A stretch of 64,000 nucleotides of DNA from positions 18,421,913 through 18,485,912 of the forward strand of contig CM068547.1 of NCBI GenBank assembly GCA_035048495.1. Direction: 5' to 3'. A program made the position numbers and the translations under genes. Source of the DNA: Euptelea pleiosperma (taxonomy: Eukaryota > Streptophyta > Magnoliopsida > Ranunculales > Eupteleaceae). Shown here piece by piece: positions 35,931 through 46,558 of this stretch. The stretch's first letter is position 1, and every line of letters starts with the position of its first letter. A model generated the notes under the pieces. The model saw only the letters and a program-made list of their open reading frames with translations. It made no database searches and had not been told where the DNA came from.

Positions 35931-36722
35931 CCGTTCCCCACCAAGGATGAGCACATTGAGTGCAGGGTTTGGAACATCCCTATCGCATTAGGAAACCTCG
36001 AGTAAGAGGTCAATAGTTTTCACTAGCCACCCAACGTCGATATTTTTGATGACCAGTGTGCCGTAGAGAATCTAACTCAGGACTCTCCCGAGGAAAATTC
36101 TCCCAGTGTCAAGAACACTTTGTGCCTGACTTCATCTCAGAGTCAGACAATTCTGGATTTACTGATCTATTGGAGTCTACTCCATTTAGATACTTTTCCG
36201 CTAAACTAAATGAGTTTGTGGCTCTACTAACCATGCTCAGAGAAACCCCTACTACTCTCCTTTCAGTTTTTACTGAGAAGCTTCAATCCCTCCCTGCGAA
36301 ACAACATGTTTTTGCGAGGTTGCTCAGAGCACTTATTGCCTTTTTCTCAATCTACACTGAGAAAGACCTCTTCTACATAGGTATACCTAGACGAGGGATA
36401 GGATAGCAGTCTCAGTTCCACCATAGGTGTTAGGAAGACTGTAGATTCACTCAGTCTCCATGAGTTTTAACCTGGTTGGGGGTATTTGATATACCCCCAT
36501 CATGTATGGCTGAAGACGTAAAACTTAGCGCTTTCGAAAATGCAATTCTAATTTTCCTAGAGTACATGAGTCTCATGCATTTGTTATTACTGTTATATCT
36601 CTGGACATGCAAGTACATTCATTCTGTCGATCATCAGGTACTGCATCTGGTCCAATTTATACCGACTTGGTAACATCATCCCTGAACCTTTGCATCAGCA
36701 GTACCAATTTTTCATCATTTTA
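35931..36722 (+). other. Weakly coding Athila remnant and boundary
   Basis: Short open stretches (36056-36406, 36476-36673) with no recognisable protease or RT. A purine run GGTTGGGGGTATT precedes TGATATACCC at about 36487. From 36500 to 36720 nothing is identified. The join between the Athila and Tat elements lies here, position uncertain. Confidence 0.4.
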
Positions 36723-37036
36723 TGTCCCGGTCATGCTGACTTGGTAAATCACTTCATAGCGAGGTCATCAGATAGGTGCAGACCCCTATTTAGGCTCCTA
36801 AAGAAAAATGGAAGGTTCGACTGGACCGAGGAGTGCGATGAAGCCTTCCAAAAGCTTAAACAATACCTCTCAACCTCCAATCCTTTCCAAACATAACCAA
36901 GGGGAACCTCTAGATCATTATCTGGCTACAACTGAAGAATCTATCAGTGCCGTCCTCTTTCATGAGCTCGACCGAGAAGAATGGCCAGTATATTTCACTA
37001 GTAAGATTCTAGGGACTGAGATTTTACAATGGATAT
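36723..37036 (+). pseudogene. pol: Tat pol: RT thumb and RNase H start
   Basis: Reads VNHFIARSSDRCRPLFRLLK, KNGRFDWTEECDEAFQKLKQYLS, then after a one-base frameshift near 36890 GEPLDHYLATTEESISAVLF and WPVYFTSKILGTE. These are the RT connection and the first RNase H strand of Tat-lineage pol. It is cut at 37036 by a family A LTR fragment and continues at 37787. Confidence 0.85.
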
Positions 37037-37786
37037 CAGGTGGGTGATAGGATGGATGATCGATTGATCGGTGGCACGATTGGATGGTCGGATGCATAGG
37101 ATGGATAGATCAGATGGCGATCGAACGGTGGATTTGATGGATAATGGTGATAGGTCAAGGAGAGAGAGTCGATTAGAGCTAGGAGAGAGAAAATTCAGAT
37201 TTAGAGAAAGGAGAGAGAATTAGGGGAGAAAAGAGAGAAAATGTCAGAAATTAGAGAGAAAATCACTGGTAGAGGGTCTAGAACCCTGGTCTTCACTGTG
37301 TCGCTCCTCACGCTTTACTAGTAGAGCAGACCATCATTTCTTGTTGATTCATGCGGCTTTAAACACTTTGGTCCGTCTCTTGGTCATTGGCTCTCCCGCT
37401 CTCTTCGTTCTTTGGGTCAGCTCTTCAGTCCTCTTGTTCAGCCCGTATTTGGCCTATATCTTCTAGTCATAGCCTATGGGCTCTTTAAGCTTTGATAATG
37501 GGCTTTCAAGATCGATTTCGGTTCGCAAGTCTCGAGAATCATCCAATCGGGGTTTCCTGTGACAGAAAAAGTACGTAATGAGACTTAATCAGAACGACTT
37601 TATATCTAGACTTCTGAAAATGTGTTTAATACTTACAAATATATCATTTCATCTAGAAAAGTGTGTTTTACGCAACAGAAGAGACTCTTACATAGAAAAG
37701 TAGATAAATAGAGCAGTTTTACGTAGGAGAGTGCGATAATGCTAAAAGGATAATTGTTTAAAATAAGCACTTTTGAGTGAATATCA
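37037..37786 (-). mobile_element. Truncated family A LTR in Tat RNase H
   Basis: Minus-sense LTR keeping only about 750 bp of the sense 5' part. It reads to GTGAATATCA at 37786 and is truncated at 37037 inside the U3. No duplication can be defined because of the truncation. Confidence 0.75.
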
Positions 37787-39755
37787 CTGCTCTTGCTCTT
37801 ATTTACGTCTCTAGACGTCTTAAACCTTATTTTGAAGGAAGAACTATCATAGTCTACACAGAGCATCCATTAAAATTTATACTCGGGAAGATTGACTTAT
37901 CAGGAAGAATGGCTAAATGGGCCATTTACTTGGCTCAGTATGATATACAGTTTGCTCCATGAACTTCTGAGAAAGGGCATGCATTAGTCGGGTTCTTGGT
38001 TAATTTTTCAGTACAAGACGTGGCAAACACTAGGGGCGAAGACAAAGAAGTCCTTCTACTTCCCGAGATTCCAGAAATGTTAAATCCGTAGACGGGTTAG
38101 AGGTTATTTATTGATGGTTCGGCCAGCGAGAACGGATCAGGGATAGGGGTTGTCCTAGTCACACCCGAGAACATGAGATTGGAGAAATTAGTTAAACTCG
38201 GGTTCGTGGCATCCAATAATGAAGCAGAGTATGAAGCAGTGATCAAGGACATCACCGTATACATTGACTCCCAGCTAGTAGTCAGCCAGTATGCTAGGAC
38301 ATATCAAGCCAGAGATGAGAGAATGGCGGCTTATCTGGAGATTGTCCAACAGTTAACTGGACGATTTGACAGCGTGGAAATTTGACAACTGCCTTGGATG
38401 GAGAATCGATATGCAGATGCCTTAGCCTATCTATCCACCATGTTGGGAGATACAAAATCTTGAAATATACCAGGTGGATTATCAAGAGCTTCCAAGCATT
38501 CATATGCCTGCTGGGATGTTGGCCCTAGTCGAGATAGATCCTAGCATAAGTTGGATGGATGATTTTCGAAAATATTTACAGAATGGAGACCTACCATCCA
38601 ATAGAGACGCTACAAAAAGAATTCATAGGCTAGGGATAAGATATACCATGGTGGGCCAAGAATTATACAAAAAATTGGCATCGGACCCTCTCCTCAAATG
38701 CCTCACCCCCGATGAATCCCAACAAATTTTTCAAGAAATACATGCAGAAGAATGTAGAAATCACTCGGGGGGGAGGACCCTGGCCCATAAAGCTATTATA
38801 TGCAGAAGGACGCCAAATCACTTGTCAAGAAATATAAGAAATGTCAGAAATATTCTCCATTGATTAGAGTTCATGTCGAAGAATTACATCCTGTGTTCAG
38901 TCCATGGCCGTTCACAAAATGGGAATTGGATATAATGGGACCATTTCCTACAGCTCCAGGAAATGTCAGGTTCCTGTTAGTAGCCACAGATTACTTCACA
39001 AAGTGGATCGAAGCAGTCCCATTGGTACAGGTGCAAGCCTCACATGTTAAAAGATTCTTGTGGGAGAATATCGTTTGTCGATTTGGCATCCCACAGGAGA
39101 TCGTCACGGACAATAGAACTCAATTCAATGCCACCGAGATCAAGGCTTTATGCCAAGCTTTGAATATAAAGAAGCGGTTATCCGCCCCATGGTATCCTCA
39201 AAGCAATGGACTCGCTGAGAGGGCAAATCGAGTCACTCAAAAATCTGAAGAAAATGCTAGATTAGGCTAAGGAAAAATGGGCAAAAGAGTTGCTAGGAGT
39301 ATTATGGGCTTACCGAACTACCCTGAGAAGAACTACGGGAGAATCTCCATTTTCTCTAGCTAATGGTTCAGAAGCAGTTATTCCAATAGAAGTTGTTATC
39401 CTAACATCTCATACTCAAGCTGTCAATTTAGGACAGAACGATGAGATTCTTGCTCAAGACAATGATTTGATTGAAGAACATCTGGAATATGTAGTTGTAA
39501 GATTGGCAAATTATCAACAAACAATCATACGATCGACGTGTCAGATGCAGAATGTTCAAAGTTGGAGATTTGGTATTAAGAAAGGTATTCGAGAATACTA
39601 GAGAGCTTGGAAGTGGCAAGTTGGGTGTCAACTGGGAATGACCTTACCTTATTGATAGAATTGGACAGAACGGGGAATACTATTTGAAGACCAAAGATGG
39701 AGATGTATTCGAAAGGCCATGGAATGCATTTAATATGCGTATCTTCTATCAATAA
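37787..39755 (+). pseudogene. pol: Tat pol: RNase H, second RNase H, integrase
   Basis: RNase H end (ALALIYVSRRLKPYFEGRTI, YTEHPLKFIL, GRMAKWAIYLAQYDIQF), linker, then a second RNase H (LFIDGSASENGSGIGVVLV, ASNNEAEYEAVIK, IDSQLVVSQ, ADALAYLS) with a short deletion after EAVIK. Integrase follows: H..H region (IHAEECRNHSGG), CC region (KKYKKCQKYS), catalytic residues in WELDIMGPFP, IVTDNRTQF and GLAERANR, and the C-terminal VGDLVLRKVF...GKLGVNW...YYLK. Stops (for example after QFAP and LNP) and frameshifts near 38800 and 39265 kill it. The terminal TAA is at 39753-39755. The aspartates and glutamate of the DDE triad are still visible. Confidence 0.9.
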
Positions 39756-39801
39756 AGTCAAATTCAATTTCCTCATGCAAGATGTCATTTCTTATTTTCA
39801 A

Positions 39802-40516
39802 AGACCTAGCCAGGAGTCTTGAATTCTTACACATCTTGGCTTATTGCCTTGATAAGAACTCAAGGATACAAACCGGAAGGCCGGGATGATCTAAATATTC
39901 TAAGTCATGAGACTAGAATTAACTAGATTTTTGACAAATCTAAGAGACCTAGCTGGGAGTCTTGAGCTCTTACACATCTTGGCTTATTGCCTTGATAAGA
40001 ACTCAAGTATACAAACTGGAAAGCCGGGATAATCTAAATATTCTAAGTCATACGACTGGAATTAACGAGATTCTCGAGAATTCTTAAAGACCTAGCCGGG
40101 AGTCTTGAGCTCTTACACATCTTGGCTTATTGCCTTGAAAAGAACTCAAGTATATAAACTGAAAGGCCGGGATGATCTAAATATTCTAAGTCATACGATT
40201 GGAATTAACGAGATTTCCGACAATTCTTAAAGACCTAGCCAAGAGTCTTGAGTTCTTACACATCTTGGCTTATTGCCTTGATAAGAACTCAAGTATACAA
40301 ACCGGAAGGCCGGGATGATCTAAATGTTCTAAGTCATGCGACTAGAATTAATGAGATTCCCAACAAATCTAAGAGACCTAGCCGGGAGTCTTGAGTTTAT
40401 ATACATCTTGGTCTAGACACCTTGATTTGAACTTAAATGTATAAAATGGAAGGCCAAGAAAATCTAAGTATTTTAAATCAAAAGACTAGAGTTAACGAGA
40501 ATCCCATCAAGACCTC
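39802..40516. repeat. 143-bp tandem repeat, five copies
   Basis: 'agacctagccgggagtcttg' recurs at 39802, 39945, 40088, 40231 and 40374, exactly 143 bp apart; the last unit is more diverged. It lies 46 bp after the pol stop in the Tat 3' region. No ORF is conserved. Confidence 0.95.
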
Positions 40517-40622
40517 AATAGATGAACAATATGTATGATAAAGGAGATTCATTTCGGAAAAAGCCATAACGGCATCTACATACGATGAGCCCACGGGCTA
40601 ATGAAGGTTACAAAAAAATAAT

Positions 40623-40777
40623 TTACAAAGATGGCACTATCTCCTGCTCGCCTACCGACTGAATAACAGAACTTCTAAGAGTACCTTCTTCTGGGTTCGC
40701 CGTCTCTGTGCGGGAAAGATCTGGAGTTGTTGACAGTGAAATGTGGATTGCAACAAAAATCACGACCAAGGGACGCG
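40623..40777 (-). pseudogene. Antisense Tat gene, probable last exon
   Basis: The minus strand reads LSRTETANPEEGTLRSSVIQ and ends EIVPSL with TAA at 40625-40623. An acidic, Pro/Thr-rich end of this type is plausible for the additional antisense ORFs of Tat elements. Its link to the coiled-coil exon at 42468-43188 is inferred: they lie on the same strand and are separated by a candidate solo LTR and 0.27 kb of unassigned DNA. Confidence 0.4.
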
Positions 40778-40782
40778 AAAGA

Positions 40783-42197
40783 TGACTGTCAAAGTCAAAG
40801 TCAAACTGCATAGCAGTGGACCAATCAGAGCAAAGGACTAGGATAGGATATTTTTTTGAGGAGATGCTCATATATGGTTGTACAGAGGATAAGAGTACAC
40901 AACTGTATTCAGTCAGAAATAGCACAACTAGTGCAGATTTCAAGAAAAATGAAGATGGTCAGTTTTGAGCAGAACCAGCTTAATTCTCCAAGAAGTAACT
41001 ACATATGGTTGTGTAAAACATAGGGATACACAATCGTATGCCCTCAGATTTAACAGATAAAGGCTGGATTTTTGCATAAATGGCATGCCTTGATTTCTGA
41101 GCCAACCATCCACAGATTAGAGAAACTAATTGGATATGTTTGTGTAGGAATGGAAGCTACACAGCCGTATGGAGTCAGATCTGGAAGATCTATGGTCAAA
41201 AATGAGAAAAAGCACATGTGCCCTCTTCCTTGAGATCCGCGGAGTGGGATGAAAAACTATTCACATATGGTTGTGTAGGACCTCCTCCTACACAACCGTA
41301 TGCAATTACATTTCCAAAAATACTCCTTATATCCCCAGAAAAGCACCCATGCCATTTTTCTCTAGATGCGTGCAGGAGATTCAAAAAGTAATGATATACG
41401 GTTGTATAGGACCTCTTCCTACACAATCATATGCAGTTAGATTTTCAGGGAGAGTTCTCATTTTTATAGAAAAGCACATGTGCCATTTTCTTCGAAAAAC
41501 ATGCAGAATCTGCCAAAGTTAGTGCCATACGATTGTGTATCTCTAGGAACCCTACAACCGTATGTAATTGTTTTTTAAAGATTGGTTGTAATTTTTTATT
41601 ATTTTAATCATTTTTCCCTTATAAAGGTGAGTTTGCAACATGTGCAGACCCCCTCCCTAGAACTCTATAAATAACGGACTCTGGGGACAGAAAAAAGGAT
41701 CTTCTTCTGTTATTTTAGGATAAAGCTATACTCTGTCATAATTCATCTAGAATTTGACTTAGTATTTTCCTTTAGTTTGTGAGTGATTTACCAAGAAATA
41801 TAGAATCTTAAGTTCAGATATCCTGTGCAACGCCAGTAAAAAGGTTATCCCTAATAAATTATACCGGATAGATGTTCCTCTTTTAAGGACTCTATGCCGG
41901 GTTGCTACATGACTAATGTTTGAGTGACATATTCCCCGTCTTTAGGAGAATGGACTGAAGTAAGAGAACAAGCCTATCTTTTGTGGGTCCAGGGGATTCC
42001 TTTTAGGGTAGGAAAATGGTTAAGAATCTGGCACCTAAAATGTTATGGAGTTGTACTACCGCATAGACATTTCTGTCACATGGTTTTAATGAACCTATTA
42101 ATGTTATTGAGACCTGAAGATCTTCTCATTTTTAATGAACCTATTAATGTTATTGAGATCTGGAGATCTTCTCTCCATTGTTTAAAATAGGAAGCCA
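40783..42197 (+). mobile_element. Candidate solo LTR with repeat-filled U3
   Basis: TG (40783) ... CA (42197), flanked by AAAGA on both sides (40778-40782, 42198-42202). A 131-bp tandem array fills the left part, and TATAAATA (41666-41673) follows, as in an LTR. The flanking repeat is A-rich and could match by chance. Near 41940-42190 a 66-bp segment (TTAATGAACCTATTAATG...) is duplicated. The short ORF 41924-42190 is not recognised. Confidence 0.5.
40872..41600. repeat. 131-bp tandem repeat with internal hairpin, six copies
   Basis: 'TATGGTTGTGTAGGA' starts or its variants recur at exactly 131-bp steps (about 40873, 41004, 41135, 41266, 41397, 41528). Each is followed within about 10 bp by its complement (TCCTACACAACCGTA), so every unit can form a hairpin. 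The unit at 41264-41305 is nearly perfect. Confidence 0.92.
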
Positions 42198-42202
42198 AAA
42201 GA

Positions 42203-42467
42203 TAATCATGGACTAATCAAGGACTAATTGAATCACTCCCCTTTGATACCGCTTGAGCAGAGGATGACTCCACTTAACAATGTTTGAAACCATTGGATGC
42301 ACTTTGGACATTCCCCAATCCCTCAGTGTGACAGGCTGAGGGACCCATTTAGCATGACTATGTCAAGATTACCTTTTTGGGGAATTACGAACTAGAAGCG
42401 ACATTAATCAATCAACCCCCTATTACGTTTGTGGTTGTTCAAAATGACGATGTTAGTGAAGGATAGT
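42203..42467. other. Unassigned spacer
   Basis: About 265 bp with no recognisable coding or repeat structure. It does not obviously continue the antisense gene. Confidence 0.5.
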
Positions 42468-43188
42468 TCAGTCAAGTTCTGCTGCATGAAATGGATGCCA
42501 TTCGCATAGACTTGTACTTCTTTGAAGAAAAGATATCAATCTTCCTTGTCCCAATGATCGCCCTATAAGAGAACTACCCGAGACCAATAATTGCATAATC
42601 ACATGACACCCACTTGTAACACCAACGCTCCTAGTCTCGTGTGTTGCCAAATTGCGCCCGACAGGAGTATCTTGGGAAACCTGGACAGTTGAAGGAGGAT
42701 CAAGGGATGTATCCTCAGGGATAGTTCCGACAACCGACTCGGGCAAGGCCGCGTCATGAACCGTGTCTTCTTCTCCTTCGTCCTCTTCCATCATGGCTTC
42801 GCACTTCTCAAAGCCATCTTGGTATCCTTTATCGTAAGATTCCTGCTGAAGAGCGCCAGATGCTTGCTTTGTTTCCTCTCTATCAGCAGTCATCTTCTCC
42901 AGATCTTCCCGTAGGCGACCAGCCTCTTCCTTCAATTGGGTGTATTTTGCCTTGATCTTCGCCAAGCCATCTTCAACTTTCTTCTTCGAAGCTAGAGCTT
43001 CAACGGCCGCCTTTTTCTCCATTTTAGCCTTAGTCTTAGCGACTTCAGCAGACAGAATGGCAGCCTGGAGTTGCTCCTCGGCCAATTTGATGGCGGCTTC
43101 CGATTCACTTGATTTATGAACAATGGCAGTGTAGTTGTGAAGGAGGTCACCAATATAATCTTTTAGCCAGACAAAGGCATGAATACTT
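42468..43188 (-). pseudogene. Antisense Tat gene, coiled-coil exon
   Basis: From 43188 downward it reads SIHAFVWLKDYIGDLL (first codons across the inserted LTR), then a long heptad-like coiled coil (AEEQLQAAILSAEVAKTKAK ... RLREDLEKMTADREETKQ), then YDKGYQDGFEKCEAMMEEDE and an acidic/Pro-rich tail. The layout (N-terminal globular domain, C-terminal coiled coil, then 'Y..G..DG...' and acidic tail) is usual for the Transposase_28 ('putative gypsy-type transposon') proteins of plant elements. After about residue 160 of the ORF (HETRSVG) the frame probably leaves the true coding sequence; the open frame ends at 42468. The molecular function of these proteins is unknown. Confidence 0.7.
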
Positions 43189-45631
43189 GAAAGTAGGGTT
43201 TTTTCGCGTCGTTGATTACGAAAACCCTAGAATCAACACATTTTTTAATTTATCCGAGACTTTTGACCTGTAAAATTAGCAATTTTGCACAGTGGCTCGT
43301 GTCGGATGTCGATCCGCACTCGGGGTTAGGGCATGCTTAATAAAGAATATGAAATAATGGAATGATGTTAGAAATAATGGCGGGATGAGAATGGTGATAA
43401 TGGGATTTAAAATCTATTTTCTTTTGAGATTATCACAGACTATTAAAAATAATAATGAAGGAAATCAAATAACACCCGAAAAGAGAAATCATCCATTAAC
43501 ATTAAATATTCTTACAATGCTCAAAAACATCAAACAAAATAATCAAATTTGTAAAGAACCTAAGACTAAGCTAGAGAGAGAATGGAAGAAACTTAGAGAG
43601 AGAAAGTAATGGATGTAGAGAGAGAAAGAGAAAAATTGAAAAAGTTTTAGAGAGAGAGAATAACTCTCACCATTGCAAACTTACCAGAATTTGGCCAATG
43701 AAGTGAGTGATCGGCCATGAAAATGTATGCACTCTTGGGTGCATCAAGAGGATGAATGAATCTGCCATCGTGGTGGTGCCGGCGACCTTGAGTTGCAAGT
43801 GAACTCGCAACATTAGGAGAGAAGAGATGAATGAGGAACGTGGGTGAGTGGGGCAGTTGGCTTGAAGGAGAAGAGATGGGCCGGTAGCTTGAAGCGTCGC
43901 AGGCCCATGCACCAGCGATGATGCGTTCCTCCCCTCTTCCTTCTTCTTCTTCTATCTTCTTTGTTTTTCATTTTTTTTTCTTTGATTGAAGAAAGAGGAG
44001 AAAGAGGGCCGAAGGAGATGGGGAAGGTTACCGGTCTGAGCACTGGTAAGAGGAGGAGAACCAGACGTTGAGGAGGATAGCAATTCTCTTTGGGTTTGTG
44101 TAGAACCGTGAAGGGAAGGAGATGGGGTTGACGGCTCCAGGTGGTGCTTATGGTTGAGGCGGTGTTGGTTGCAGCACCGTTAACCAGCACCGTTGGATGG
44201 TGGTTGCAGGGGTAGAGGGCCTGAGGTGAGGTGGCAGGCGATGCACATGGTCCAACAGGGCAGTAGGTGGGCGGCGCAAGGTGGAGATGATGATGGTGGT
44301 GGCGGAATCGTTAATGGCAGAGGTGGTGTGCCAGTGTACCAGCAAGGGGGTAGATCATCTGTTGCTGTGGGCAGAGCAGCAGCAGTGGTGCTGCACAAAG
44401 GAGCAGCATAGAAGAAGAAGAAGAAGAAGAAGAAGAAGAAGAAGAAGAGAGGGTGGTGGAGCCGGCGAACCAGTCCAGTGGTGGCTCGCCGGAGAGGAAG
44501 GAGTGGAGGAGAAGAAGAAGAAGAAGGAGGAGAAGGAAAGAGAAGGGGTAGGGAACGATTTTGGGGAGAGAACGGAGAAGAAAGGAGAGGGATTAGGGTT
44601 CAAACGAACCCTTCTCCTTCCCTTTTAAACCTCCCACTTTCCTTAAATGAAAAATGGGGTTTTTTAAAAATAATTTTTTTTTTTTTTTTTTAAGGAAAAC
44701 CTTACTTTTCTTTGGAGAATTTCCCCATTTAGTGGACCCCCCTTTTTTTATTTAAAAGTAATTAATTTAACGCATTTGAAAATCGCGAGGTCCACTACAT
44801 GGTCGGGCCACGGGTCGATGATGATGGGCCCGGCTATTGGCCCACGTGGATTGATGATGTCCATCGTCTCACAAGATGATGTGACAGACAATTTGATGAC
44901 GATCGGATGGATGGTGACTTGATTAGGACCCAGATTAGTAGATCGATGGATCTAGAGAGATCCAAAGGTCCGAAAGCTAAAGGAGATGAGACAGAGCCAA
45001 TGGGCAGGAGTTCCGGGGTTAGGTTAGTAGATCCGAGGACCGAGAGATGAAGAGAGAGAGAATAAGGAGAGATGAGATAGAAAATTAAGGGGAGGAGAGA
45101 GAAAATATCAGAAAATGGAGATAAAAGTATTGGCAGAGGGTCTGGAACCCTGGTCTTCACTGTGACCATCCTCACGCTTCTCCAGTAGAGTAGACCATCA
45201 TACCTTGCTGACTCATGTGGTTTTAAACACTTTGGTCTGTCTCTTGGTCATTGGCTCTCCTACTCTCTTCGTTCTTTGGGCCAGCTTTTTGGTCCTCTTA
45301 TTTAGCCCATATTTGGCCCATATCTTCTAGTCATAGCCTGTGGGCTCTTTAAGCTTTGATAATGGGCTTTCATGATCGATTTTGGCCCGCAAGTCTCGAG
45401 AATAGCCCGATCGCATTTTCTGTAAGAGAAAAATCATAACGTCTTTATACCCAGAGTTTCAGAAATGTGTTTAATGCATGTAAATATACCATTTCGTCCA
45501 GAAAAGTGTGTTCTGCGTAATGAAATAGACTCTTACATAGAAAAGTGGATAATTAGAGTAATTTTACGTAGGAGAGTGTGATAACGCTTAGAAGATAACA
45601 GTGGAAAATACGCACTTTTAAGCGAATATCA
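43189..45631 (-). mobile_element. Solo family A LTR in antisense gene (3' site)
   Basis: 2443 bp, TGAAAGTAGG...GCGAATATCA, perfect ATACT duplications (43184-43188, 45632-45636). It sits only five bases into an exon. Promoter hairpin GGGTTC-AAAC-GAACCC at 44596-44611; intron-like sites 43684/43268 on minus; (GAA)n run at 44411-44448. Confidence 0.94.
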
Positions 45632-46558
45632 ATACTCTGCAGCAAATATGAGCGGATGTTAACTTTTGAAAAAATCTTACAATAAATAAAAGCATACAGT
45701 GATATTTACCTCCAGGAGAGAACGGCTAAGAACTTCACAAGGTACCCTTGGAGTAGGCATGTCAATATAACGTAGTCCGTCCCGAGGAAGATAGATCCGT
45801 TCGATCAGATTAATTGCCACCCCATTGTCAGCTATGGAGCTCTGCTCCAAGATGGGCTTCCCGTTGGGCAAACAGCCGGCATTCATGATATACGGCTCTT
45901 CTCCACTGAATTCTCGGAGACCTATAAGAGGATTTTCTCGGCGCCATAACTCTTTTAGCATGACCAATGTATCAATCAAATCAAATACCATCCCAGTTGG
46001 AAATGAAGAAGAACGAATGTGCTCCTCACCTGCCATGCTGCTAGGTCTGGCGATATCTTCTCGATGAGAGGTCGACAGAGGGGTAGATGCCCGTTAAACC
46101 ACGGGAGAAGCCTGGAACCCAGGAGGAGATCCAACTACGGTGATCAAAGGAGAAGCAATAGGAACGGTAGCTATTGGAGGAGAGATTGTGGCCTCGGTGG
46201 ATTGGATTGCAGGAGGGCCAACTTCAAGAATAGCTTGGGCAGCCACCGCGCTGTCCTGGCTAGAGGCAGCTGCTAGCTCGGGTGCTAATCCCCGTACTAA
46301 CTTCCTTTTATTCCTCGGCGCCAAAGCCGGGGCAATGAAGGTATCATTCCTCATCTCTGCCATTCTGTCATCCATCTGTAGAAAGAAGAAGTCAGTTTTT
46401 GTATGATAAAATCAAAATGCAAATCTTGAGTGCAAACGGGAAATTCCTTAGCCTCTTCTGCCCATACTATTTCCCGGGCAAGTTCGTTCAAAGGTTTTCG
46501 TCTAACATCCAGATGTCTGAAGAACTCAACAACCGACAGTGGACCCGATGGAGGTAGG
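45632..46558 (-). pseudogene. Antisense Tat gene, middle exons
   Basis: Going down on minus: coding up to about 46448, a small intron (about 46447-46381, ending CTTTCTACAG), an exon from 46380 (MAEMRNDTFIAPALAPRNKR, Ala/Pro/Thr-rich, a TAA at about 46097 where a Gln codon is likely, then MAGEEHIRSSSFPTGMVFDL, MLKELWRRENPLIGL) to 45710, a donor GAG|GTAAAT, and an acceptor TTTGCTGCAG (intron 45709-45637). The last five bases (AGTAT) start the next exon, which continues beyond the solo LTR at 43188. Splice sites are read by eye. No domain name can be given to this central part. Confidence 0.65.

Larger units (their letters stand above)
23889..36490 (+). mobile_element. Athila-type element: 5' LTR, leader, gag; pol absent
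   Basis: The plus-sense LTR starts TGATATTCACTC (23889) and ends TTGTTTCA (28787), interrupted by the solo LTR 25542-28133. A primer site, a long leader and an Athila-type gag follow; gag is split by a solo LTR (31183-34165) and a small LTR-like insert (34305-34819). After gag comes weakly coding sequence and a purine-rich GGTTGGGGGTATT at about 36475-36487 that could be a polypurine tract, but no LTR follows. The right boundary is uncertain; Tat-lineage pol begins near 36723. Confidence 0.7.

Noticed and set aside
36475..36500. Start of the Athila 3' LTR after GGTTGGGGGTATT
   Set aside because: TGATAT fits, but the following bases do not match any family A LTR.
41924..42190. 88-codon ORF as a LINE ORF1 fragment
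   Set aside because: Only a loose resemblance over a few residues, partly within a 66-bp duplication.
42468..43085. Coiled-coil ORF as a gag or host structural protein
   Set aside because: It continues, through an LTR insertion and introns, a Transposase_28-like gene on the same strand, so the antisense Tat gene explains it better.
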